Source: Verrucomicrobiaceae bacterium E54 (GTDB lineage: Bacteria > Verrucomicrobiota > Verrucomicrobiia > Verrucomicrobiales > Akkermansiaceae). Taken from it: a stretch of 64,000 nt of DNA. The notes beneath the pieces are model-generated. The model saw only the letters and a list, made by a program, of their open reading frames with translations, made no database searches and had not been told where the DNA came from. A program made the position numbers and the translations under genes. This document shows positions 35,676 through 44,123 of the stretch, in pieces (the first letter of the stretch is position 1; each line of letters begins with the position of its first letter). The DNA is taken from contig JAKZES010000006.1 in assembly GCA_022548915.1 (NCBI GenBank), positions 1-64,000 on the forward strand. The letters are read 5' to 3'.

Positions 35676-36407
35676 ATGAAAACTGGCACCCCCCTGCCGG
35701 TCCGCGTCTTCTCGACGCTGATTGCCGGCCTCATTGCCCTCGCTTCTCCGGCGACCGGCAGCAACCAAGGAACCCCCACCGGATGGATCACCGCCACCCC
35801 TGGCGTGGTCAAGGCCGGCACGCTTCCCACCCTCAAGTGGAAGATCAACCACCCCGCCGTCATCAAGGATTACGTCGATATCGATCCTCCCGGCGTGATC
35901 ATTCCCCGGGAAAAGCTCCGCATGGAGATCCGGGTGCTCGGTGCCGGTGTGACCTCCGGCAGCGGATCGCGCATCAACTTCGTTTACACCGAATCCTGGT
36001 TCAGCCTCAACAACGGCGGCTGGGACCGGCTCTTTGCCGGTGACAACTGGGACGTCCGCCAGGACCGCGTGGTTCACTCCGGCATCGTCAACCCCGGTGC
36101 GTCGCTGCGCTTCGGCGGACGCTTCTGGTGGAATAACAAGTGGAGCGAATTCTACCACTCCAACGATGGCACGACCAACGTCAACGTGCTGACCAATGGC
36201 GACGAGGTGCCCACGACCTACTCGATCGAGTCGGCCCCGACCCTCGAGGATTTCATCAAGCCCTACCTCGACGCTGGTGGAAACGTCCGCATCGGCCCGA
36301 TGGACTGCATCGTGATGATGGAACTCACCCACACCCAGAAGCAGCGGAACAACCTCGGCTACGACCTTCAGGACATGGTGCTGCTCATCACCTTTGAACC
36401 GATCTGA
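35676..36407 (+). CDS. Secreted protein of unknown function, first of a three-gene set
   Basis: A 243-residue protein with signal peptide (RVFSTLIAGLIALASPATGS). The mature part is beta-rich and begins GWITATPGVVKAGTLPTLKW, then DYVDIDPPGVIIPREKLRM. I do not recognise a family, though similar proteins occur in verrucomicrobia. The ATG is preceded by a C-rich, G-poor leader with no Shine-Dalgarno. It is followed by two more genes for exported proteins on the same strand (gaps 44 and 20 bases). The 207 bases before it contain an AT-rich stretch near 35555-35590 that may hold the promoter. Confidence 0.7.
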   Translation: MKTGTPLPVRVFSTLIAGLIALASPATGSNQGTPTGWITATPGVVKAGTLPTLKWKINHPAVIKDYVDIDPPGVIIPREKLRMEIRVLGAGVTSGSGSRINFVYTESWFSLNNGGWDRLFAGDNWDVRQDRVVHSGIVNPGASLRFGGRFWWNNKWSEFYHSNDGTTNVNVLTNGDEVPTTYSIESAPTLEDFIKPYLDAGGNVRIGPMDCIVMMELTHTQKQRNNLGYDLQDMVLLITFEPI

Positions 36408-36451
36408 ATCGATCTGAGCCCCCCAGCAACATCCGCACCCCGTCACTTGCC

Positions 36452-37486
36452 ATGAAATCGTCATCCAGCATCCTGATCGCCATCCTGATGGCCGGCCCGT
36501 CAGCCTCGGGCCAGTCCGAGGGCTACACGAACTTCATCCGGCAGACGCTTCTCGAAACCTCGCCTCCCATCCACTGGGATGTGAATGTCGAGAGCGACGG
36601 GGAGCGGATGTCCATGGTACCCGTCGACCTCGCCGGTTCGCGCTACGAACTGTGGACGGTCAAGACAGGTGCCGAAGCAACGAGCTATCTCCTCGATGTG
36701 GCCTACGTCAGCGCCTACGCCCCGGTGGCGACGATGACCATCCGCACCGAGGACCCCTACAGCGGTCCGATTCCCCGCACCCGCGCGGATCGGCCCTTCC
36801 ACGTCGACATCGATGTCCAGGGTCTGCTCAGCGGCCCCCAGGATCCGGCGGCGTCGAAGTCGGTGCGCCTGCTCCGCCACGTCCAGTCCTACGGGAACAC
36901 CGACGGGTCGGGCATCGACCGCAGCCAGGCCATTCTGCACTCGCAGGCGGTCCTCGATCAGAACGGCACGACCACCCTGTCATACCCGGTCACGTCCATT
37001 CCCGGGGCCGATCGTCGGGCCGTCCGCGGCGAGGAGCGGTTTTCGGTCTTCACCCGCAACGACGACGGCTCCATCGACCAGCAATTGGTATCGCGCTACG
37101 TTCAGATCTGGCCGGTCCCGAGCGCCGCGATTTCGGGCGTCACGCCGGGAGAGGTCGTGCGCGTGCATCTTCCGACGCTCACGGTCACCGTGAACGACCT
37201 TTATCCGAAGTCCTACACCTACACCCAGATCTACAAGGGAGCGCCGGCGCTCGGCACGGAGGGCGACCGGATCGCCGCGGCCCAGCTCCAGATCGACCAG
37301 GCCACCCCCGAGGACCGTGTCTGGACGTCCGACAACTACGGCAGCTTCATCACGGAAGACGGCCAGTGGACCGTTGAGGTCGTCACCGAGAGCGTCTTCG
37401 GCACCGAACGGCTCGCCTACGTCACCTTCGAGGTCGACCGCACCCTCGAGGTGAACTCGATGATCTCCACCTCCGAAGGCTCCTGA
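36452..37486 (+). CDS. Secreted protein of unknown function, second of a three-gene set
   Basis: A 344-residue protein with signal MKSSSSILIAILMAGPSASG. The mature part appears composed of repeated beta-strand segments (YAPVATMTIRTEDPYSGPIP, and VRVHLPTLTVTVNDLYPKSY) and few helices, compatible with Ig-like or beta-sandwich domains. No catalytic motif, lipobox or C-terminal sorting signal is visible. Lies 44 bases after the first gene and 20 before the third. Like them it has a C-rich leader without a Shine-Dalgarno sequence. Function unknown. Confidence 0.7.
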   Translation: MKSSSSILIAILMAGPSASGQSEGYTNFIRQTLLETSPPIHWDVNVESDGERMSMVPVDLAGSRYELWTVKTGAEATSYLLDVAYVSAYAPVATMTIRTEDPYSGPIPRTRADRPFHVDIDVQGLLSGPQDPAASKSVRLLRHVQSYGNTDGSGIDRSQAILHSQAVLDQNGTTTLSYPVTSIPGADRRAVRGEERFSVFTRNDDGSIDQQLVSRYVQIWPVPSAAISGVTPGEVVRVHLPTLTVTVNDLYPKSYTYTQIYKGAPALGTEGDRIAAAQLQIDQATPEDRVWTSDNYGSFITEDGQWTVEVVTESVFGTERLAYVTFEVDRTLEVNSMISTSEGS

Positions 37487-37506
37487 TCTCCAACCTCCCC
37501 CATCCG

Positions 37507-38031
37507 ATGAAAACACTCACTCTGATCACCTTGTTGGCGCTTCCGGCACTTGCCGGAGAAATGCGCGACATCGCCTCGCAGGACCAGCTCGGCCTGAAGC
37601 TCCGCATGAGCGAGCAGCAGGATCCGATGAAGAACCTCAAGGTCGTCGAGGCCGACGATCCCACCGAGGCCGCCCGGCCGGAGGACCTGATGGCTTCGTC
37701 GGAGGTGCTGTCCTTCAACGGCATCGCCACGCTCGTGCCCAAGGGGGCGGTGCTGGCCGTGCCTGCCAACCTGCGGTGCCGGACCGGCTTCCAGCCCGGT
37801 GCCCGACTGGTGCCGTGGAACGAGTTCTTCGCCGTCAATCGTGGCTGGATCCAGACCATCGAGGTCAGCTTCGACCAGGCCGCCGGCCGGGCCGAGTTGC
37901 CCGAGGGGCTGCGCAAGCAGCTTGAGGAAAGCCGTGTGGTCGTCATCGCGACGATGCGCCAGGGCCCGATCACCGTGAACCCGTACAAGCCCTCGGCGGA
38001 GGGCGCGGACCCGCAGACTGCGGCCCGTTGA
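37507..38031 (+). CDS. Secreted protein of unknown function, third of a three-gene set
   Basis: A 174-residue protein with signal MKTLTLITLLALPALAGEMR. A central conserved-looking beta segment (VLSFNGIATLVPKGAVLAVP and LRCRTGFQPGARLVPWNEFF) is followed by RGWIQTIEVSFDQAAGRAEL. No family recognised. It closes the set of three and ends 7 bases before the convergent PPK2-type gene. An adhesin-like or envelope role is pure guesswork; only export is supported. Confidence 0.7.
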   Translation: MKTLTLITLLALPALAGEMRDIASQDQLGLKLRMSEQQDPMKNLKVVEADDPTEAARPEDLMASSEVLSFNGIATLVPKGAVLAVPANLRCRTGFQPGARLVPWNEFFAVNRGWIQTIEVSFDQAAGRAELPEGLRKQLEESRVVVIATMRQGPITVNPYKPSAEGADPQTAAR

Positions 38032-38038
38032 GCGGGGG

Positions 38039-38941
38039 CTACTTCTCGTTCAGCAGGACCTCGCGGGCCTGTGCGAGCTGTTTCCGGTCCTCTTCGCTGA
38101 CTTCCGGCGTCCGCAGGTCGAGGCGACTGATGCGCTCGGCGATGATGTCGGCCACCGCAGCGCGGGCGAACCACTTGCGGTCGGCCGGGATCACGTACCA
38201 CGGGGCGTGCTCGGTCGAGGTGGCGGCGATCATGTCCTGGTAAGCCTGCTGGTAGTCGTCCCAGTACCCGCGCTCGCTCAGGTCGGCGGCACTGAACTTC
38301 CAGTGCTTGTCGGGTTCGTTCAAGCGGTCCAGGAAGCGTTCGCGCTGCTCGTCCTTCGAGACGTTGAGGAAGAACTTGAGCACCAGGGTGTCGTTGTGAA
38401 CGAGAGCCTTCTCGTAGGCGTTGATATCCTCGTAGCGCTCGCGCCACAACTCGGGTAGTGGCAGCTGCCGCCGCCGCGCGGAGAGGAACTGCTTTTCGAG
38501 GAACTCCGGGTGGACCCGCACGACCAGGGTTTCCTCGTAGTAGGAGCGGTTGAAGATGGCGATGCTTCCCTTGCGCGGCAGGAAGCGGGTCGGCCGCCAC
38601 AGGAAATGGTGTTGCCGCTCTTCCTCGTTCGGCGCCTTGAAGCCGTGGACCGCCACCCCTTGCGGATTCACGCCGGACATCACATGGCGGATCGTGCCAT
38701 CCTTGCCGGCCGCATCCATCGCCTGAAGGATGATCAGGACCGAGTGGCGTCCATCCGCCCACAGCCGCCGCTGGGCGTCCGAGAGGGCATCGATGTCGTC
38801 AGCGAGCGCCTTCTTCCCCTCCTTCTTGCTCTTGAGTCCCGCCGAATAGCGTGGGTCGTGGTCGGTGAGGCGGAACTTCCCGCCGGGATTGGCGAGGAAT
38901 GGCTTGTGGTCGAGGCGGTGCGTTTGGTCCTTCTTGCTCAT
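38039..38941 (-). CDS. Polyphosphate kinase 2 (PPK2) family protein
   Basis: A 300-residue cytoplasmic enzyme starting MSKKDQTHRLDHKPF (ATG 38941; an upstream in-frame ATG at 38953 is possible). Walker A is QAMDAAGKDGTIRHVMSG (about residues 73-90), then the lid region KGSIAIFNRSYYEETLVVRV with the Walker B-like IAIFNRSYYEE and a later WKFSAADLSERGYWDDYQQA. Family members transfer phosphate between polyphosphate and nucleotides (NDP or NMP forms exist); the class cannot be decided by eye. It stands alone. Confidence 0.9.
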   Translation of the reverse strand: MSKKDQTHRLDHKPFLANPGGKFRLTDHDPRYSAGLKSKKEGKKALADDIDALSDAQRRLWADGRHSVLIILQAMDAAGKDGTIRHVMSGVNPQGVAVHGFKAPNEEERQHHFLWRPTRFLPRKGSIAIFNRSYYEETLVVRVHPEFLEKQFLSARRRQLPLPELWRERYEDINAYEKALVHNDTLVLKFFLNVSKDEQRERFLDRLNEPDKHWKFSAADLSERGYWDDYQQAYQDMIAATSTEHAPWYVIPADRKWFARAAVADIIAERISRLDLRTPEVSEEDRKQLAQAREVLLNEK

Positions 38942-39037
38942 GGTCCGCCGCATGCTGGGCCCAAGGGGGCGGATCTGGCGATTCGATTCCATCGGGAGTC
39001 CTTGTGATCGGGGCGGCCTCCGGGCTAGGATGCCGAC

Positions 39038-39391
39038 ATGGTTCGCCGATGTTTCCTGCTCTTCCTGTGTGCTGCCCTGCCCCTGCTTGCCCGTGATGCG
39101 AAGGAGCAGGCCCGGATCGATTCGCTGCTGGGGAGCATCGAGTCGCTGGAGGGCGCCAAGTTCATCCGCAACGGCAAGGCCCACGACGCGGACGAAGCCG
39201 CCGACCACCTGCGGAAGAAGCTCGACCGTGCCGGCGACCGGGTGAAGACGGCCGAGGATTTCATCGACGGACTCGCCACCAAGTCATCGTTTTCCGGAAA
39301 GCCCTACCGGATCCGCTTCAAGGACGGATCGGAAACAGCAACCGGTCCGTGGCTGCACGGGCAGCTCAAGGAGATCGACGGCAAGGGATGA
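39038..39391 (+). CDS. DUF5329-like secreted protein
   Basis: A 117-residue exported protein: MVRRCFLLFLCAALPLLARD is the signal peptide. The mature sequence (FIRNGKAHDADEAADHLRKK, then GDRVKTAEDFIDGLATKSSF, then GKPYRIRFKDGS) is characteristic of DUF5329, a small family of unknown function. Its TGA (39389-39391) overlaps the ATG of the next gene (ATGA), so the two are probably translated from one message. Confidence 0.82.
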   Translation: MVRRCFLLFLCAALPLLARDAKEQARIDSLLGSIESLEGAKFIRNGKAHDADEAADHLRKKLDRAGDRVKTAEDFIDGLATKSSFSGKPYRIRFKDGSETATGPWLHGQLKEIDGKG

Positions 39392-39570
39392 GCGGGGAAG
39401 CTCCACAGGAGATCCTCGAAGGAGCTGATTTGTGCCTCTGCTGTCTTGAGCCCGTCCGGCCGGGAGCCTGCCGATGTGTGAAGTGCGGAGCACCGCAGGA
39501 CTTCGTCGGTGTCGTCATTTCCACGAACAACTATGTCACTTATCGCAGGAGCCTCCGAAAATTGCCTTAG
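39388..39570 (+). CDS. Zinc-ribbon mini-protein
   Basis: A 60-residue protein whose ATG overlaps the DUF5329-like stop (ATGA). It holds cysteine pairs in LCLCCLEPVRPG and CRCVKCGAP, a zinc-ribbon-like C-x2-C ... C-x2-C layout. No DNA-binding partner or enzyme domain is present, so it may be a small regulator or metallo-adaptor. The last bases (TAG at 39568-39570) overlap the last codon of the convergent membrane-protein gene (39567), an end-to-end 4-base overlap. Confidence 0.6.
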   Translation: MSGEAPQEILEGADLCLCCLEPVRPGACRCVKCGAPQDFVGVVISTNNYVTYRRSLRKLP

Positions 39571-40466
39571 CGCAGGAACCGCACCGCCAGCGCCTGGGCG
39601 GCATCGAACCCGGCCCGGGCATTGTGGATCCATTCGACGCCGAATCCCCGGAAGCTCATGTCCGGTGAGGCAAGGCAGGTGAGGGTGACGAGGATCAGGA
39701 GGTTGGCGAGGTAGATGATGACCAGCGACAGGAAGGTGCCGTTCTCGCGCAGGTCGGGCTGGTCGCGGGGAATCATCCACAGCGTCCACAGCAGGTGGAA
39801 GGCCCAGAAGAAACCGAGCAGCGCGTAGAGCGACTTGAGGCCGGCCGGGGACAGGTCGACGAAGACCCCGACGCAGGCGTAGATCCCCACCGTGAGCGCG
39901 GCCCACAGCGGCACGAAGTAGGGCGCGAGGGCGATCAGGATGTTGGTCTTGTCGGTGGTCACGTAGCCGCCGTCCACACTCACCCCCCACTCGGCGACCG
40001 TGCCGCGGAAGAGCCGGATGAAGAGGATGTGGGTGAGTTCGTGGCCGAGGACGTAGAGATACAGGAACAAGTCCCACAGCAGGCCGGTGGCGAACCACGC
40101 AATCATCAACACCGCTCCCGTGGCGAAGTACCAGAAGGGCGCGGAGGTCCAGAACAAGTGGTCGAGGGCGGCGCTGGAAAAGAGGTTGAAGAAGGTCCAA
40201 CTCGTCACCACCGCCAGCGGCGCGAGGGCGAGCCCGAGCATCCACCGGAACATCCGCAGCAGCAGGTGCGGCGAGTCGTCGACCGGATAGGTCTCGGCGA
40301 TCGCGGCCCGCACCCACTTGCGGCCGCGGCGGTTGGCGGGACGGTTGGCCCGCACCCGGGCCCGGGCCTGGGCGAGCCGCAGGGATTCCGTGAACGACGC
40401 CTTTTCCCGGCGGCGGTTGCCGCCGGTCTTCGAGCCGAGTCGGATGCTTTTCCTCGAGGGAGGCAT
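39567..40466 (-). CDS. Membrane protein with HExxH metalloprotease-like motif
   Basis: A 299-residue protein with a basic N-terminal ~60 residues and about five to six membrane segments (LALAPLAVVTSWTFFNLF, FATGAVLMIAWFATGLL, ILIALAPYFVPLWAALTVG, LVIIYLANLLILVTLTCLA). One of them carries VLGHELTHILFIRLF, an HExxH zinc-binding motif (H142, E143, H146), followed by DKTNILIALAPYF. That resembles intramembrane zinc proteases, but a clear third ligand is not seen and the family is unrecognised. It converges with the zinc-ribbon gene, overlapping by 4 bases. Confidence 0.65.
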   Translation of the reverse strand: MPPSRKSIRLGSKTGGNRRREKASFTESLRLAQARARVRANRPANRRGRKWVRAAIAETYPVDDSPHLLLRMFRWMLGLALAPLAVVTSWTFFNLFSSAALDHLFWTSAPFWYFATGAVLMIAWFATGLLWDLFLYLYVLGHELTHILFIRLFRGTVAEWGVSVDGGYVTTDKTNILIALAPYFVPLWAALTVGIYACVGVFVDLSPAGLKSLYALLGFFWAFHLLWTLWMIPRDQPDLRENGTFLSLVIIYLANLLILVTLTCLASPDMSFRGFGVEWIHNARAGFDAAQALAVRFLR

Positions 40467-40529
40467 GGGCGGCCCCCGAGATACTTTGGAAAGCTTAAGC
40501 GATCAAGATCGAAGACGGGAAAGCGGTGT

Positions 40530-40910
40530 TTATTTGACCACCTTTTGGCCGTCGTTGGTCCAGGAGCGGATGCCGCCCTTGAGGTCGTAGAGGACCGGAA
40601 ATCCCGCGTCCCGGAGCTGGCGGGTCGCCCGCTCGCTGCGCCTGCCGCTGCGGCAGTAGACCAGCAGGGGCTTCGATTCGTCGAAGCTCTCCTTGACGGT
40701 TTTGGCGAAGTCCTTGCTGCCGATCTCGATCCGGGTGGCCCCCTCGATGCGGCCTTCGTTCCATTCTTCCTCGGTGCGCACGTCGAGAAGCTGGACCTTC
40801 TCTTCGGCGATCAGGGTGGCCGCTTCGGCCACCTTCACTTTCTGCGGGGCATTGGTGGCCGGGGCACAGGCGGAGAGGGCGAGGGCGAGAAGTGGGACAA
40901 GTCGAAGCAT
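40530..40910 (-). CDS. Rhodanese-like lipoprotein
   Basis: A 126-residue lipoprotein (MLRLVPLLALALSACAPATN, lipobox LSAC with Cys15). The mature part is a single rhodanese domain with the conserved LLDVRTEEEWNEGRIEGA and active-site Cys86 in VYCRSGRRSERATRQLRDAG. It would act as a periplasmic sulfurtransferase or a cysteine-based sensor; the CRSGRRS loop is the usual active loop length for sulfurtransferases. It lies just downstream of RsgA on the same strand. Confidence 0.9.
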   Translation of the reverse strand: MLRLVPLLALALSACAPATNAPQKVKVAEAATLIAEEKVQLLDVRTEEEWNEGRIEGATRIEIGSKDFAKTVKESFDESKPLLVYCRSGRRSERATRQLRDAGFPVLYDLKGGIRSWTNDGQKVVK

Positions 40911-40961
40911 GCCGGAAGCATAGTGAACTTTCCGCCCTTGTCGTGGAGAATTTGCGCCACG

Positions 40962-42077
40962 TTACCGCCACTCGCCGCGTTGCTCGCGCTCGTGGTCGAT
41001 GCGGTCCTGGAGGTTGCGGGCCTTGATGCGGTGGGCCCGCTTGGCGCGGCGCTCGATGTTGATCTGGCGCTTCTTGGCGCGGCGGCGGAGTTGCTCGATC
41101 TCGTCGTCGAGGCGGAGGAAGCTCTCAAGGCGCTCGATTTCAAGCTCGCCGTCCTCGACCGCGGCGCGGATCGCGCAGCCCTTGTCGGTGCCGTGCTTGC
41201 AGTCGTGGAACTGGCACCGCGAGGCGATCCGCTCGAGGTCGGCGAAGTTCTCCCGCAGCGTCCGCTCGTCGGTCCACATCTGGATCTCGCGCATGCCCGG
41301 ATTGTCGATGAGCATGCCGCCGGCGGGCAGCAGCACGAGTTCGCGGGCGGTGGTGGTGTGGCGGCCCTTGCCGGTGACCTGGTTGACCTCGCTGGTCCAC
41401 TGCCATTCCTCGCCCATGAGCTGGTTGACCAGGGTCGACTTGCCGACACCGCTGGAACCTACGATGCACATCGTATTTCCACGGGTCAGGTGCCGCTTGA
41501 GGATCCCGAGTCCGCTGCCTTCCAGCGCGCTGACGAGGTGGACCTCGGCTTCCGGATTAAGGGCTTGGATCTCGGCGCAGGCATCCTCGCAGTGGCCGGG
41601 CGGGAAGGCGTCGGCCTTGTTGATCAGCACCACCGGCCGGGCTCCGCTGCGGCCGATGAGCGCGAAGTAGCGCTCCATGCGGCGCGGGTTGTGGTCGGCG
41701 CCGGGATCGGTGACGACCGCGACGACGTCGACGTTGGCGCCGATCACCTGCTCCTCGACGCTCTTGCCCGGCAGCTTGCGTGAGAAGCAGGAACGGCGGG
41801 GCAGGCGGGCGCGGATGACGTGGTCCTCGTTCTCGCCGCCGAGCTCGACCGCCGCCCAGTCGCCGACGGCCGGGAGCTCGGCATCGGTTTCGGCGTCGTG
41901 CCAGACCTTGCCGGACAGCACGACGTCGATGTCGGTGATTTCACCGTCCTCATCGACGATGAACGCGCCGTAGTTGATCGTCGTCTCGCGGTTCAGCCGG
42001 GCGGGGACGTAGCCTTGCTTCGCCAGCGCTTCGAAGGCGCGGGCGAGGTCGTCGTTCCAGCCGAGATCGGCGAGCAT
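40962..42077 (-). CDS. rsgA: Ribosome small-subunit-dependent GTPase RsgA
   Basis: A 371-residue circularly permuted GTPase that helps 30S maturation. Start MLADLGWNDDL (ATG 42077). After an N-terminal OB-like domain, motifs appear in permuted order: LINKADAF (G4), then CIVGSSGVGKSTLVNQLMG (G1), and GMLIDNPGMRE (G3-like DxPG). The C-terminal zinc site reads CQFHDCKHGTDKGC with the usual C, H and C spacing. The tail is basic and helical. It lies 48 bases after the EEP lipoprotein on the same strand. Confidence 0.92.
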   Translation of the reverse strand: MLADLGWNDDLARAFEALAKQGYVPARLNRETTINYGAFIVDEDGEITDIDVVLSGKVWHDAETDAELPAVGDWAAVELGGENEDHVIRARLPRRSCFSRKLPGKSVEEQVIGANVDVVAVVTDPGADHNPRRMERYFALIGRSGARPVVLINKADAFPPGHCEDACAEIQALNPEAEVHLVSALEGSGLGILKRHLTRGNTMCIVGSSGVGKSTLVNQLMGEEWQWTSEVNQVTGKGRHTTTARELVLLPAGGMLIDNPGMREIQMWTDERTLRENFADLERIASRCQFHDCKHGTDKGCAIRAAVEDGELEIERLESFLRLDDEIEQLRRRAKKRQINIERRAKRAHRIKARNLQDRIDHEREQRGEWR

Positions 42078-42125
42078 GGCGCAGCCTACGGCTCCGAAGT
42101 TCCAAGGGCCAAGTTCCAATCCATC

Positions 42126-43034
42126 TTATCCATCCTGGTCCTGATCTGATTCCGGCCAGCGGACCTTGGCCCACACGGGGAAGTGATCGGAGGGCTGGAG
42201 CTTGCGGCTGGGTGCCCGGTCGATGCCGGCGGCTTCGAAGACGGCCCCTTTCGAGACGAGGATGTGATCGACCTTGAGCGCGCCGCCGGCGTCGCCGGAC
42301 CAGAAGTGGAGCGTGCGGCGGTTCTCCTCGTGGCGGTGGAGGGAGTGGTAGGGGTCGGTGAGGCCCGCGGAGGTGAACTGCCGGACCGCCGGGTTGCTCT
42401 CGACCGCATTGAAGTCGCCGAGCAGCACGACGGGCTCGCCGGGGTGGGCTCGATTCGCGATCCGCTCGACGATCAGCCCCGCCGACCTGACCCGGGAGGC
42501 CTGGTGGCGGTGGTCGAAGTGGGTATTGTAGATGTAGAAGCCGCGGCCGGTGGGGCGGTCGATGAGGCGCATCCAGGTGGTGCAGCGGACAACCGAGTTG
42601 CCCCAGGTCTTCGAGCCGGGCTTCTCGGGTAAGTCCGACAGCCAGAAGGTTCCTTGTTCGGCGCGGTCGGCCTCGAAGCGATCGGTCTTGTAGAGGATGG
42701 CGGCATACTCGCCGGCGCGCTCACCGTCGTCGCGTCCGATGCCGGCGAAATCGTAGTCGGGGAGCGAGGCGCGCAGGTCGGCGGCCTGACCGTGCAGCGC
42801 TTCCTGGACGCCCAGCACGTCGGGGTCGAGCCGGCGGATGGTGCGCACGACCCGGTCGATGCGGTTGGGCCAGGCCCGCCAGCCGCGGTCGCTGTCGTTC
42901 TCGTAGCGGATGTTGAAGCTGCACAGCGAGAGCTCCAGCACCCCATCCTCGCGGACGGCCACGGCGCGCGGAGCCTGCTTCTCGCGGCAGCCCGCCACGA
43001 GGAGGAGAAGGACGATGCCGGCGAGGCGGATCAT
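42126..43034 (-). CDS. Endonuclease/exonuclease/phosphatase-family lipoprotein
   Basis: A 302-residue lipoprotein (MIRLAGIVLLLLVAGCREK, lipobox Cys16). The EEP fold is shown by SFNIRYENDSDRGWRAWPNR, then DPDVLGVQEALHGQAADLRA with the metal Glu, YNTHFDHRHQASRVRSAG, VVLLGDFNAVESNP, and the C-terminal SDHFPVWAKVRW. All usual catalytic residues (N, E, H, D, N, H) are present. Its ATG overlaps the stop of the upstream foldase (ATGA), so the two are co-translated. The last residues (ESDQDQDG) run into repetitive DNA at 42090-42145. Substrate unknown. Confidence 0.88.
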   Translation of the reverse strand: MIRLAGIVLLLLVAGCREKQAPRAVAVREDGVLELSLCSFNIRYENDSDRGWRAWPNRIDRVVRTIRRLDPDVLGVQEALHGQAADLRASLPDYDFAGIGRDDGERAGEYAAILYKTDRFEADRAEQGTFWLSDLPEKPGSKTWGNSVVRCTTWMRLIDRPTGRGFYIYNTHFDHRHQASRVRSAGLIVERIANRAHPGEPVVLLGDFNAVESNPAVRQFTSAGLTDPYHSLHRHEENRRTLHFWSGDAGGALKVDHILVSKGAVFEAAGIDRAPSRKLQPSDHFPVWAKVRWPESDQDQDG

Positions 43035-44098
43035 TCGCTGGAGATCATGTCGGTAAGGACGTGCACCGTGACGGCATCGGGGTCGTTGCGCAGGGCTTCC
43101 CGCAGGCGCGGCACCATCTCGATGCGCCGGGCGCTTTCCAGCGCGGCGACGACTTCCCCGCGGGCGTCTTCAAAGGAGCGGGTTTCGGCGGCGCGGCGGT
43201 CGGTGACTTCCACGATGTGCCAGCCGATCTTGGTGCGGATCAGGGTCGGCCGCTGCGGTTTCATTTCAAAGGCGGCGTGACCGAAGTCGGCGGGCAAGCG
43301 GCCTTCGGTCATCCAGCCGAGGTCGCCGCCCGAGTGCTTGGTCTTGAGGTCGTCGCTCAGCTCGGCGGCGAGGGTCGCGAAGTCCTTCGTTCCGGCTTTC
43401 AGCTCCGTCAGGGCCTTTTCCAGAGTCGCCTTCGCTTCCTCGGAGTCGCGGTCCAGGGTGGCGAGGAAGACGTGCCGGGCCCGGACGCGGAGCGGCAGGT
43501 CGAAGCGGTCGCGGTGCTTCTCGAACCACTGCCGGGCCTCCTCGTCGGTGACCCGGATCTCGTCGGCGATCTGGCTTTCGACGTATTTCGTCTGCTGCAG
43601 CCGCGCGGCCAAGCGGTAGCGGAGCTCCTTCTCACTGTCGATGCCCTCGGCGGCGAGTTCGTTCTTCATCTCCTCGCGATTGGCGAAACGCGACGCGAGG
43701 CGCTTGATGGCGTCGTCGATCTCCTCTTCGGAGACCGGCAGCGAGTCCGTGTTGGCATTCACCTTCACCCGCAGCAGTTCGTGGTCGATGAGGTCGTTGA
43801 GTGCCGCGAGTCGTTCGGTGCGGCGCTGCTCGGGGGTGAGTTCGTCGATGTCGCGTCCGCGCAGCCAGAGTCGCTCGCGGGTCGCGCGCTCGACCTGCGA
43901 GAGATAGATGGGCGTGCCGCCGACCCGGGCGACCATGCCTTTCGAGCGGGCGTATTCGAAGGCCGACTCGCTGTCCGGCCGGGCCGCCTGGAAGTGGCGG
44001 TGGACCGGCCCATTGAACAGGAACATGTCCGCCCCGAGGTAGAGCGTGACGATCGTGTAGAGCGCCAGGCGGACGGTGAACTTCTTCGACGGGGCCAC
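43031..44098 (-). CDS. Parvulin-type peptidyl-prolyl isomerase
   Basis: A 355-residue PPIase anchored by an N-terminal membrane helix (RLALYTIVTLYLGADMFLF). A SurA-like N-terminal chaperone region (GMVARVGGTPIYLSQVERAT, then ALNDLIDHELLRVKV) precedes the parvulin domain (VRARHVFLATLDRD, then KTKHSGGDLGWMTEGRLPAD, then IRTKIGWHIVEVTDR). It assists folding of exported or outer-membrane proteins. It begins 25 bases downstream of the L,D-transpeptidase gene and overlaps the EEP lipoprotein gene, pointing to an envelope operon. Confidence 0.9.
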   Translation of the reverse strand: MAPSKKFTVRLALYTIVTLYLGADMFLFNGPVHRHFQAARPDSESAFEYARSKGMVARVGGTPIYLSQVERATRERLWLRGRDIDELTPEQRRTERLAALNDLIDHELLRVKVNANTDSLPVSEEEIDDAIKRLASRFANREEMKNELAAEGIDSEKELRYRLAARLQQTKYVESQIADEIRVTDEEARQWFEKHRDRFDLPLRVRARHVFLATLDRDSEEAKATLEKALTELKAGTKDFATLAAELSDDLKTKHSGGDLGWMTEGRLPADFGHAAFEMKPQRPTLIRTKIGWHIVEVTDRRAAETRSFEDARGEVVAALESARRIEMVPRLREALRNDPDAVTVHVLTDMISSE

Positions 44099-44123
44099 GG
44101 AGGGGAGGACTACGGGGTGGAGT

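Noticed and set aside
39795-41783. Long plus-strand frame crossing the rhodanese and RsgA genes
   Set aside because: Shadow; the minus-strand genes have clear motifs.
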